In this document: in pieces, positions 1 to 6,319 of the stretch | How the letters are laid out: each line of letters opens with the position of its first letter | Numbering within the stretch: position 1 is the stretch's first letter | From: Rikenellaceae bacterium | GTDB lineage: Bacteria > Bacteroidota > Bacteroidia > Bacteroidales > UBA932 | DNA length: 7,174 bases | NCBI GenBank assembly: GCA_900769385.1 | Contig: CAAGGO010000447.1 | Span: forward strand, 1 to 7,174 | Direction of reading: 5' to 3' | Position numbers and translations under genes: made by a program | Notes under the pieces: generated by a model | The model's input: the letters and a program-made list of their open reading frames with translations, nothing else | Databases searched by the model: none | Told to the model about the DNA's origin: nothing

Positions 1-591
1 ACCTGAGAATCCCATAAATGCCATAGCAAGAATACCTGCAGTAATAAGGGCAATTGGATTTCCTTTCATTGCTTTAGGAACAGTGTTAAGGTCCAATTGT
101 TCTCTCAAACCTGCAAAAAGAGTCATTGCCAAACCAAAACCAAGTGCACTTGCAATAGCATAAACTACAGATTGTGCAAGGTTAAGCATATGAGCCTCGC
201 CACCAAAAGTGAACTCTTTTGACACTACAAGGATAGCTACACCCAATACTGCACAGTTGGTTGTAATAAGTGGCAGGAAGATACCCAATGCCTGGTACAA
301 TGAAGGGCTGATCTTTTTAAGGATAATCTCAACCATCTGCACCAAAGCAGCAATTACAAGGATAAAGGTAATGGTCTGCATGAACTCTATTCCAAGAGGT
401 ACAAGCATATAATATTGTACAAGGTATGTTACCAATGTTGCAACTGCCATTACAAAGCAAACAGCACCACTCATACCTACTGCTGTAGAAACCTTGTTTG
501 ATACACCCAGGAACGGACATACGCCAAGGAACTGTGCCAACAGAATGTTATTGACAAAAACAGCCGAAATTATAATCAATATATATTCCAT
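1..591 (-). CDS. rnfA: Rnf complex subunit RnfA (3' end cut by window edge)
   Basis: Integral membrane subunit of the ion-translocating ferredoxin:NAD+ oxidoreductase. Translating from the ATG at 591 gives 197 open codons to base 1 with no stop. The visible C-terminus ends in MAFMGFSG, which matches the last residues of known RnfA/RsxA proteins (about 190-200 aa), so only a few codons should be missing. The protein is almost wholly hydrophobic, consistent with the family's six membrane helices. It carries the signature LAQFLGVCPFLG (Cys25) and ITTNCAVLG (Cys113); in this family these cysteines help hold an iron-sulphur centre between RnfA and RnfE in the membrane. It is homologous to the adjacent rnfE product, as expected for this inverted-topology pair. 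It is the last visible gene of the cluster, 25 nt after rnfE, with an A/T-rich leader and no Shine-Dalgarno. NqrE is the closest alternative, but the neighbours are Rnf, not Nqr. Confidence 0.96.
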   Translation of the reverse strand, partial: MEYILIIISAVFVNNILLAQFLGVCPFLGVSNKVSTAVGMSGAVCFVMAVATLVTYLVQYYMLVPLGIEFMQTITFILVIAALVQMVEIILKKISPSLYQALGIFLPLITTNCAVLGVAILVVSKEFTFGGEAHMLNLAQSVVYAIASALGFGLAMTLFAGLREQLDLNTVPKAMKGNPIALITAGILAMAFMGFSG

Positions 592-616
592 ATCTATATT
601 TCAGTTTATTGGTTAA

Positions 617-1198
617 TTATTTTGCTTTTGCCTTGTTGAACAACATCATAAGGTAGCCAAGTACAAGGAATGCACCTGGAGCCAGCACAAATGCCAACAT
701 ACCGTCACCGTCACAAAATTTGTTGCCAAAAATTGAAAGGCCGCCCAACAACTCCCTTACAAAACCGATTACAGTAAGAGAAAGAGAGAAGCCCAATCCA
801 ATTCCAATACCGTCCAAAGCTGAATCAACTACTGAGTTCTTGCAGGCAAATGCCTCTGCCCTGCCCAATACAATACAGTTTACTACAATAAGTGGAATGA
901 ACAGACCCAATGTCTCATATAGAGAAGGTACATAAGCCTGCATTACAAACTGAAGTACAGTTACAAGTGATGCAATGATCACAATATAACAAGGAATCTT
1001 AACCTTTGAAGGGATAAGTGACGCAACAGCTGAGATGAGCATATTTGAAAGGACAAGTACAAATGTTGTTGCAAGTCCCATACCCAATCCGTTTATTGCA
1101 GAGGTAGTGGTACCCAAAGTAGGACACATACCCAATACCAGTACAAAGGTAGGGTTATCCTTGATAATGCCTTTTGTTATTAAACCTAGCTTACTCAT
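617..1198 (-). CDS. rnfE: Rnf complex subunit RnfE
   Basis: Integral membrane subunit of Rnf, partner and paralogue of RnfA. I chose the ATG at 1198 (193 aa, starting MSKLGLITKGI) over the in-frame ATG at 1222. The longer form would add eight residues (MRRLNRIN) lying inside the end of rnfG, while the 1198 start sits 1 nt after the rnfG stop. A GGAGG lies at 1214-1218, 15 nt upstream of the ATG, somewhat far for an effective Shine-Dalgarno. Signatures are NPTFVLVLGMCPTLG (Cys25) and LIVVNCIVLGRAEAFA (Cys108), the conserved cysteines expected to take part in the iron-sulphur site shared with RnfA. Hydrophobic segments cover most of the protein; the C-terminus is short and basic (NKAKAK). The length fits the short RnfE form; enterobacterial RsxE is longer at the C-terminus. 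NqrD is the related alternative, disfavoured by context. Confidence 0.96.
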   Translation of the reverse strand: MSKLGLITKGIIKDNPTFVLVLGMCPTLGTTTSAINGLGMGLATTFVLVLSNMLISAVASLIPSKVKIPCYIVIIASLVTVLQFVMQAYVPSLYETLGLFIPLIVVNCIVLGRAEAFACKNSVVDSALDGIGIGLGFSLSLTVIGFVRELLGGLSIFGNKFCDGDGMLAFVLAPGAFLVLGYLMMLFNKAKAK

Positions 1199-1199
1199 A

Positions 1200-1799
1200 T
1201 TAATTCTGTTGAGCCTCCTCACTCTTGTTTATGTTAAGGAAAGCGTTATATGCATTGTTCAAAACATCAATATACGCTCTTGATGTGATTGTAGAAGCTG
1301 TAATTGCATCAAAGCTTCCGCCATCTTTCTTAACCGCAAATTTGAAATTTGCATCGCCAGGATTAACACCCTGGAACTGGGTAATGAAATGGCTGCCGCC
1401 ATCTGTAATTTTTGCACCTAGACCAGGAGTCTCAGCGTGTGAAATTACGGATGTACCAACAATTGTTCCGTCTGGAGTGAAACCTACCATAAGGGTAATG
1501 TTTCCACCAAAACCAGCTGATGAAGAAGCCTCAATTGCATAACCTACAGGTGCACCACCTTTTGTTGCAGGATATACTTTTGCCTTTTTACCATTTGCCT
1601 CTACCTCAAAAGCCTCTGAAGAAGGAGCATTGTCAAACTCTGGAACAACTCCACCTATTGCTGTATTGATTTTTGCAGTCTGGGCTGCCGCAATAGGCTC
1701 AGCAGTAAGAGCATATAATCCACCCAAAAGTGCAGATGAAACCAAACATACTGCAAAAAGGGTTACTACCATATTTGTTAGTGTAGATTCTCTAGCCAT
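1200..1799 (-). CDS. rnfG: Rnf complex flavoprotein subunit RnfG
   Basis: Membrane-anchored subunit (199 aa) that carries a covalently bound FMN on the outer face of the membrane. An N-terminal helix (about residues 8-33) anchors the protein; the rest is the soluble FMN-binding domain. Conserved family segments visible are a Gly-rich GFGGNITLMVGF (96-107) and HAETPGLGAKI (121-131). The flavinylation site is DAITASTITS (164-173). It fits the ApbE-type pattern D-x-x-(S/T)-G/A-A/S-T with Thr170 as the likely FMN acceptor, though it reads T-A-S-T where S-G-A-T is usual. No apbE flavin transferase is present in this window. The ATG shares one base with the rnfD stop (TAATG) and has a strong AAGGAGG seven bases upstream. 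The C-terminal tail NKSEEAQQN is polar. NqrC is the homologous alternative; the flanking rnfD and rnfE make RnfG clear. Confidence 0.95.
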   Translation of the reverse strand: MARESTLTNMVVTLFAVCLVSSALLGGLYALTAEPIAAAQTAKINTAIGGVVPEFDNAPSSEAFEVEANGKKAKVYPATKGGAPVGYAIEASSSAGFGGNITLMVGFTPDGTIVGTSVISHAETPGLGAKITDGGSHFITQFQGVNPGDANFKFAVKKDGGSFDAITASTITSRAYIDVLNNAYNAFLNINKSEEAQQN

Positions 1800-2782
1800 T
1801 ATTTTGCCTCCTTACCAAATCTTTTAGGTTTACAGAACATGTTGATTAGAGGAACTGTAGCATTCATAATAAGAATAGCAAACGAAATACCCTCAGGGTA
1901 TGCACCGAACTCACGGATAAGGATTGTAATGATACCAATGCCAACACCAAAGATAATCATACCTTTTGGCTCCATTGGAGAGGTAACATAATCAGTTGCC
2001 ATGAAAATTGAACCTAGAAGCATACCACCTGTAAGCAAGTTGAAGATTGGATCTGTGAACTGCTCAGGGTTGCACAACCATAGGATTCCTGAGAATACAA
2101 TCACTGTTCCCCAAATTGAAAGTGTAATATGAGGTCTGATTACTCTTCTTACCAACAGATATACAAATCCAAGAAGAAGGGCAATTGCAGAAATCTCACC
2201 TGCAGAACCAATTCTGGTGAACAACATCTGCGAATAAGTGAAATTATGCTCAGCATAAATCTGGCTTAGAGTCATACCCTGTGCCAAACCCTCTTTTACA
2301 ATTCCAAGTGGAGTTGCACCCGATACACTGTCAAACAGTGTATCTGCAGGAACACTCCAGTCTGTCATAATAACAGGGAATGAGATAAGCAAGAATACAC
2401 GGCCTACCAATGCAGGGTTGAAAAGATTCTGGCCCAAACCGCCAAATGTCATCTTTGCCACGCCAATAGCTACAATTGAACCAATTACCAATACCCACCA
2501 AGGAGTGTTGATTGGAACGTTAAGAGCCAACAGCAGACCTGTAATTACTGCAGAATAGTCGCAAATTGTAACTTTGGTCTTAAGCATATATTTGGCAATG
2601 ATATACTCAACTGCAACGCAGGCAAGCACTCCAACCAATGCCAATTTCAAAGCAGACAGGCCAAAGCAATATATTGAAACCGCTACTGTAGGGAGCAGTG
2701 CAATAACCACATCCCTCATCAAGTTTCCGGTACTTTCCTTCCCGTGGATATGTGGAGAAGGTGATACAAGCAGTTTTTTCAT
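1799..2782 (-). CDS. rnfD: Rnf complex membrane flavoprotein subunit RnfD
   Basis: Polytopic membrane subunit (327 aa) with covalently bound FMN, central to ion translocation in the Rnf complex and homologous to NqrB. The start MKKLLVSPSPHIHG matches the conserved cytoplasmic beginning of RnfD (SSPH motif). About ten hydrophobic segments can be picked out, roughly at 22-42, 44-66, 76-90, 95-112, 121-140, 195-211, 218-236, 245-265, 275-290 and 297-315. The flavinylation motif D-S-V-S-G-A-T is intact at 151-157, with Thr157 the expected FMN acceptor. The block GGLGQNLFNPALVGRVF (114-130) is highly typical of RnfD/NqrB, as is MATDYVTSPM (261-270). It lies 27 nt after rnfC with an A/T-rich leader and no Shine-Dalgarno. 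Its stop overlaps the rnfG start by one base, suggesting translational coupling of the two flavin-bearing subunits. Confidence 0.97.
   Translation of the reverse strand: MKKLLVSPSPHIHGKESTGNLMRDVVIALLPTVAVSIYCFGLSALKLALVGVLACVAVEYIIAKYMLKTKVTICDYSAVITGLLLALNVPINTPWWVLVIGSIVAIGVAKMTFGGLGQNLFNPALVGRVFLLISFPVIMTDWSVPADTLFDSVSGATPLGIVKEGLAQGMTLSQIYAEHNFTYSQMLFTRIGSAGEISAIALLLGFVYLLVRRVIRPHITLSIWGTVIVFSGILWLCNPEQFTDPIFNLLTGGMLLGSIFMATDYVTSPMEPKGMIIFGVGIGIITILIREFGAYPEGISFAILIMNATVPLINMFCKPKRFGKEAK
1807..1813 (-). promoter_or_regulatory. Strong Shine-Dalgarno sequence for rnfG
   Basis: On the minus strand the sequence reads AAGGAGG, seven bases before the rnfG ATG at 1799. It is the only near-perfect, well-placed Shine-Dalgarno among the gene starts here; the other starts have A/T-rich leaders, as usual in Bacteroidetes. 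The same bases encode the Lys-Glu-Ala end of RnfD, so the match could partly be coding coincidence. It supports the chosen rnfG start. Confidence 0.6.
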
Positions 2783-2809
2783 TTTATTTACTGTTTTTTA
2801 AGTGTCTGG

Positions 2810-4141
2810 TTATTTTTTAGGACGGCTACGCATAATCTTCATTACGTTTGCTTTAGCCAATCTGATTGAATCCAATAGATAGATGTATGAAGGACAGGTA
2901 AACTGGCAGCAACCGCACTCTATACAGTCATAAACTTTGTTTGCCTCCAAATCATCCATTCTTCCGGCTTTTGCCAACTTGTTCAACAAGTATGGCTCCA
3001 ATCCCATTGGACAAGCCTCAATACATTTTCCGCAACGGATACAGTTGCTCTGCTCTTTTCTCTTGGTCTGAGCCTCTGTAAGGAACAATACAGATGAAGA
3101 TCCTTTAAGGGTTGGAGCATCAAGGTTAGCCATAGCTTTACCCATCATAGGACCACCGCTGATAACTTTTGCAGCTGCCTCCGGAACTCCACCTACAGCC
3201 TCAATGATTTTTGAGATTGGAGTACCTACCCTATGCTTGTAGTTCTTCTGCATTGGCGAGCACTCACCTGTTACAGTAAGGATACCCTCAAACAAAGGTT
3301 TGTTTTTCTGGACAGCCTCATATACTGCAAGAGCAGTACCAACGTTCTGTACCACTGCACCGGTATCAATAGGAAGGCCCATTGAAGGAACCTGTCTTCC
3401 TACAACTGCATCAATAAGCTGTTTCTCACCACCCTGCGGATATTTCTTCTTAAGTGTTACAATCTTTATCTGCGGATAACCCTTAGCCTTCTCTGACATT
3501 ACTTTAATGGCCTCAGGCTTGTTCTCCTCAATACCAATGAAACCCTTGGTAACATTCAAGGCCTTCATCATAATTGCAGCACCAATAAGAACCTGCTCAG
3601 GCATCTCAATAAGCACTCTGTAGTCTGAAGTAAGGTAAGGCTCACACTCAGCACCATTTATAATAAGGAACTCAGCCTTTTTGCCTGGAGGAGGTGAAAG
3701 TTTCACACATGTAGGGAATGTTGCACCACCCAAACCTACAATACCGCACTCCTTGATTTTCTCAATTATCTCCTTTGAATCAAGTTTGATCTCTTTCTCT
3801 ATCTTCTCAGAGCGGTCAATTGTCTCAACCCACTCGTCACCCTCAACATTGATTACAACTGCTTTGCAAGGATTGCCAGCCAAATCTTTGATAATCTCAA
3901 TTCCCTTAACAGTACCTGATACACTTGAGTGGACAGGAGCTGAAATGAAACCGTTTGCATTGGCAATCAGCTGACCAACCTTAACCTTGTCTCCGGCAGC
4001 CACAATTGGCTCTGCAGGAGCACCAAGGTGCTGGCCCATTGAAATATAGGCAACTTCAGGAATAGGGAAGCTCTCTATTGCAGCATTGGCAGATATTTTA
4101 TTGTCGTGTGGATGAACTCCACCAATTGAAAACGTCTTCAT
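2810..4141 (-). CDS. rnfC: Rnf complex NADH-binding subunit RnfC
   Basis: Peripheral cytoplasmic subunit (443 aa from the start chosen here) that exchanges electrons with NAD(H). The ATG at 4141 gives MKTFSIGGVHPHDNKIS, the typical RnfC beginning. An in-frame ATG at 4171 would add ten charged residues and overlap rnfB, so it is unlikely. In order: an N-terminal barrel-sandwich domain (about 25-105, including APVHSSVSGTVKG); a flavin/NADH-binding domain like the 51-kDa subunit of complex I, with GLGGATFPT (136-144), NGAECEPYLTSDYR (162-175) and YPQGGEKQLI (234-243); an SLBB-like region with TVTGECS (289-295); then two [4Fe-4S] motifs with cysteines 367/370/373/377 and 406/409/412/416. The protein ends soon after the second cluster. 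It therefore lacks the long Ala-rich C-terminal extension of enterobacterial RsxC. It follows rnfB by 10 nt. Confidence 0.97.
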   Translation of the reverse strand: MKTFSIGGVHPHDNKISANAAIESFPIPEVAYISMGQHLGAPAEPIVAAGDKVKVGQLIANANGFISAPVHSSVSGTVKGIEIIKDLAGNPCKAVVINVEGDEWVETIDRSEKIEKEIKLDSKEIIEKIKECGIVGLGGATFPTCVKLSPPPGKKAEFLIINGAECEPYLTSDYRVLIEMPEQVLIGAAIMMKALNVTKGFIGIEENKPEAIKVMSEKAKGYPQIKIVTLKKKYPQGGEKQLIDAVVGRQVPSMGLPIDTGAVVQNVGTALAVYEAVQKNKPLFEGILTVTGECSPMQKNYKHRVGTPISKIIEAVGGVPEAAAKVISGGPMMGKAMANLDAPTLKGSSSVLFLTEAQTKRKEQSNCIRCGKCIEACPMGLEPYLLNKLAKAGRMDDLEANKVYDCIECGCCQFTCPSYIYLLDSIRLAKANVMKIMRSRPKK

Positions 4142-4151
4142 ATCTGATTCT

Positions 4152-5075
4152 CTATTTTTCCTGGTTAACATTATTTTCTACAGGTTTCTCAGCAGCTGGA
4201 GCTTTTGGAGCCTCAGCAGGTTTTGCAGGGGCAGCAGCTGGAGCTGCAGCAGGCTTCTCAGGGAAGTTCACTTTGTGGATTGCACCTGTAGGACACTCAG
4301 AAACACATTTTGTACAAAGCTTACATTTGTTGAAATCTATGTAAGCAACATTGTTTTCAACCTTGATTGCCTCAAAAGGACAAACTTTGGCACATTTGCC
4401 GCAACCTATACAAGCAGCTTTACAAGCCTTTCTTGCAACTGCTCCCTTATCCTGGCTTACACAAGAAACAAACACCCTTCTGTTTTTAGGGCCTTTATTT
4501 CTAAGTTCAATCACAGATTTAGGGCAAGCTTTTGTACAAGCGCCGCAACCGGTACATTTCTCTTCATCCACAACAGGCAAACCTGTAGCAGGATTCATTG
4601 ACAATGCACCAAAATTACATACGTTCACACAGTCACCGCATCCTACACAACCATATTTGCATCCTGTATCACCTGAATACAGTGCAGATTTGGCAGCGCA
4701 AGTTGCAATACCATCGTAAACGTTGGTTTTGGGGCGGTTCTCACAGGTACCGTTACATCTTACAACGGCAACCATAGGAGCCTTCTCTGCAACCTGGAAG
4801 CCCAAAGCATCGGCTACCTTTTTCATAGTTGCATTACCACCAACTGGGCAAAAAAGATTATCCAAGTTCTCAGCCTTTGTACAAGCCTCAGCAAAAGCTC
4901 TACAACCTGCCTGGCCACAGCCACCACAGTTAGCTCCCGGCATGATACCTTCTACAATGTCAATGCGTGGATCTTCTTCTACCTTGAATTTTTGTGCTAC
5001 AAAATAAAGCACAACAGCCAGCAAGAGACCCAAGATGCTCAAACTGGCTACGGTAAAGATAATAGTAGTACTCAT
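4152..5075 (-). CDS. rnfB: Rnf complex ferredoxin-like electron-entry subunit RnfB (long, multi-cluster form)
   Basis: Membrane-anchored iron-sulphur subunit (307 aa) thought to accept electrons from reduced ferredoxin. Residues 1-28 form one membrane helix. The Fe-S domain has cysteines 50/53/58/76 (C-x2-C-x4-C-x17-C). Four ferredoxin motifs C-x2-C-x2-C-x3-C follow: 143/146/149/153, 174/177/180/184, 222/225/228/232 and 251/254/257/261. Seven more cysteines (65, 107, 111, 126, 139, 205, 218) are unassigned; 107/111/126/139 could hold a further cluster. At least five clusters are thus supported. Enterobacterial RsxB is only about 190 aa with fewer clusters, so this is the long form known from anaerobes. 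The C-terminus (about 272-300) is a low-complexity Ala/Pro/Lys/Glu tail. The ATG follows the rseC stop directly (TAAATG), implying coupling. No Shine-Dalgarno is visible. Confidence 0.97.
   Translation of the reverse strand: MSTTIIFTVASLSILGLLLAVVLYFVAQKFKVEEDPRIDIVEGIMPGANCGGCGQAGCRAFAEACTKAENLDNLFCPVGGNATMKKVADALGFQVAEKAPMVAVVRCNGTCENRPKTNVYDGIATCAAKSALYSGDTGCKYGCVGCGDCVNVCNFGALSMNPATGLPVVDEEKCTGCGACTKACPKSVIELRNKGPKNRRVFVSCVSQDKGAVARKACKAACIGCGKCAKVCPFEAIKVENNVAYIDFNKCKLCTKCVSECPTGAIHKVNFPEKPAAAPAAAPAKPAEAPKAPAAEKPVENNVNQEK
4182..4253 (-). repeat. Ala/Pro-coding low-complexity tract with 14-bp direct repeat
   Basis: This tract encodes the Ala/Pro/Lys/Glu-rich tail of RnfB (about residues 275-298). 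It contains an exact 14-bp direct repeat, CAGCAGCTGGAGCT on the plus strand, at 4190-4203 and 4232-4245. The copies are 42 bp apart and so in the same reading frame. Repeats of this kind can expand or contract by slippage without breaking the frame, so tail length may vary between strains. Confidence 0.7.
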
Positions 5076-5510
5076 TTATATATTGTTTTTAACTATTGTA
5101 AACACAAATTTGTTGGCAAGTTTATCCTTAAACAAGTATACCACAAGGTAATACACACAAACCGCCAACAACGCAAACAAGCCTGAATGAAGTTCCGGAA
5201 ACCCCATTCCTTGCAAAGTTAATAAAAAAATCAAAAGAATGACCAACGGAATTACATAGGAAATCCAAACGGCCTTGAATCCCATTGACCTCTTCATAAT
5301 CACCTCAACCTCATCACCAACGGAAAACTCCCCGTTGTTGTAATACTCCACATCAATGATTTTTTCCTTGCTGTCACCGGCACTGCAAAAACCTTTTGCG
5401 TGACACGCCGAACACATTGACTTGTTTATTATCTCAACCCTTACAATCTCTTGTGTTATCTCAATTATGGTACCCTTGTGGGCAACCGATTTTTCCTTGC
5501 TCATTGTCAT
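5076..5510 (-). CDS. RseC/MucC-like (SoxR-reducing system) membrane protein
   Basis: Small membrane protein (144 aa) of the RseC/MucC type. A soluble N-terminal part (1-75) begins HKGTIIEITQEIVRVEI, resembles the family's small beta domain and contains a cysteine motif C33-x2-C36-x5-C42 (CSACHAKGFC). Two membrane helices follow at about 78-99 and 108-127, then a short basic tail. In Escherichia coli, RseC works with the Rnf homologue (Rsx) to keep SoxR reduced. In Bacteroidetes the gene commonly sits directly ahead of rnfB, as here, so a role in Rnf function or assembly is a reasonable inference but is not shown by sequence. The start at 5510 overlaps the previous stop as ATGA; an alternative ATG two codons later (5504) is possible. 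The cysteines suggest metal or redox binding. I am confident of the family, less so of the function. Confidence 0.87.
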   Translation of the reverse strand: MTMSKEKSVAHKGTIIEITQEIVRVEIINKSMCSACHAKGFCSAGDSKEKIIDVEYYNNGEFSVGDEVEVIMKRSMGFKAVWISYVIPLVILLIFLLTLQGMGFPELHSGLFALLAVCVYYLVVYLFKDKLANKFVFTIVKNNI

Positions 5511-6310
5511 TTGATTTTACTTGTAAGCGGACTCTTCAGATTCTTGTAGCCTGTGAGCCTTCCCTGCACCCTTCCAACTATAATTGGTGACTCAAACAGC
5601 AGCGGCACTTTATTCTCATCATCCGTCACCCAGATAAACATGTCATCATTGCCTGTAAACACTGTTCCAGCCACCAGCTTAACCGCAAACTTCAGTGTAT
5701 TGAATGTTCCAAGCCCCTTTATCTTCTTTACCTCCTTACCAATAAGGATAAAATAGAAATTGTACACATCATCATCAATGATGAAGGAGATTGGCTGTTT
5801 CACCCCAATTGCAACGCTGTCAAAGTCCATTCTTCTAACCTTGTAGAAAAGAGATGGAATATCATAGGTATTTCCATTCCCTTTCACAAGAGTATCCTTT
5901 GGTGTACGCTCATATTTCTGCATCCTTACCTGTACGGTACTGTCGGGAACATTAAAATGGAAAGTATTCCTCATCCTGTATTTTCCCTCCTGGGTATCCC
6001 TGTAAAAGTAGTGGGGCTGGAGCGGATCTTCGTGGAACCTGCTCTCAAAATGCTCCCTTACCCTGAATATCCTGTCATAGAAACGGAATGTCTTGCCAGT
6101 AATTATGGTATGGAACATACCGTCCGCATACTCAAGGTTTGTTACAGCCTCCCCAACATCAGTATCCACCGCTCCCCACTTGTAATTTACTACGTATGTA
6201 AGGCTCTCCCCGTGGATATACGGTATATTTTCCTTTTGGGCAAATGCCTCCCCTCCTCCTGCCAGAACAAGAAGCACCAAAAGCACCATATATACCACAA
6301 TCCTCTTCAT
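5507..6310 (-). CDS. Exported DUF3108-like protein of unknown function
   Basis: Protein of 267 aa with a clear N-terminal signal peptide: MKR, a hydrophobic core (4-18), then a likely signal peptidase I site after Ala24 (EAFA|QKE). It has no lipobox cysteine and no other membrane segment, so the mature form is probably periplasmic or loosely attached to the outer membrane. The mature start, YIHGESLTYVVNYKWGAVDTDVGEA (about 31-55), matches the pattern of DUF3108 proteins, a family of exported beta-rich proteins common in Bacteroidetes. The remainder alternates short beta-strand-like segments with no catalytic motif I recognise, and the mature part has no cysteine. It starts 9 nt after dnaB (weak AGGA upstream) and its stop overlaps rseC by 4 nt, so it is probably cotranscribed with the rnf genes. 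The family call rests on pattern recall, not a search; the function is unknown. Confidence 0.8.
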   Translation of the reverse strand: MKRIVVYMVLLVLLVLAGGGEAFAQKENIPYIHGESLTYVVNYKWGAVDTDVGEAVTNLEYADGMFHTIITGKTFRFYDRIFRVREHFESRFHEDPLQPHYFYRDTQEGKYRMRNTFHFNVPDSTVQVRMQKYERTPKDTLVKGNGNTYDIPSLFYKVRRMDFDSVAIGVKQPISFIIDDDVYNFYFILIGKEVKKIKGLGTFNTLKFAVKLVAGTVFTGNDDMFIWVTDDENKVPLLFESPIIVGRVQGRLTGYKNLKSPLTSKIK

Positions 6311-6319
6311 AAACTTATC

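Larger units (their letters stand above)
1..6310 (-). other. Probable single transcription unit: DUF3108 - rseC - rnfBCDGEA
   Basis: Eight consecutive genes on one strand are separated by -4, 0, 10, 27, -1, 1 and 25 nt. The ATGA overlap, the directly abutting TAAATG and the TAATG overlap are classic signs of translational coupling. No hairpin followed by a T-run and no convincing Bacteroidetes promoter (TTTG / TAnnTTTG) was seen in the gaps, none of which exceeds 27 nt. dnaB lies only 9 nt upstream, so the transcript may begin at or before dnaB, outside the window, or at an internal promoter within dnaB. Confidence 0.72.

Noticed and set aside
209..520. Small open frames on both strands within rnfA.
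   Set aside because: They are shadows of rnfA, which is open through the whole stretch and has strong family motifs. The shadow translations resemble no protein.
1200..1222. Longer rnfE start at 1222.
   Set aside because: It adds eight residues unlike the family N-terminus and overlaps the end of rnfG. The ATG at 1198 directly after the rnfG stop fits better.
4142..4171. Longer rnfC start at 4171.
   Set aside because: It adds ten charged residues ahead of the typical RnfC beginning and overlaps the 3' end of rnfB. The ATG at 4141 matches the family start.
4231..4246. Small inverted repeat (GCAGCT / AGCTGC) that could form a hairpin.
   Set aside because: It lies within the Ala/Pro codon repeat, has a loop of only two bases and no T-run after it, so it is a by-product of low complexity and not a terminator.
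4078..5007. Several plus-strand open frames opposite rnfB, some Ala-rich.
   Set aside because: They arise from the Cys- and Ala-rich codon composition of rnfB on the opposite strand. None shows a family motif or a start context.
1..5075. Na+-translocating NADH:quinone reductase (Nqr) instead of Rnf.
   Set aside because: The presence of ferredoxin-like RnfB and cluster-bearing RnfC, the absence of NqrA and NqrF types, and the B-C-D-G-E-A order identify Rnf.
5214..5246. Possible Bacteroidetes promoter inside rseC reading toward rnfB: TAACTTTG at 5221-5214 (minus strand) with TTG at 5246-5244.
   Set aside because: The spacer is 22 bp, longer than the usual 19-21 bp. The upstream box is only TTG, it lies inside coding sequence, and a chance match is likely in A/T-rich DNA.
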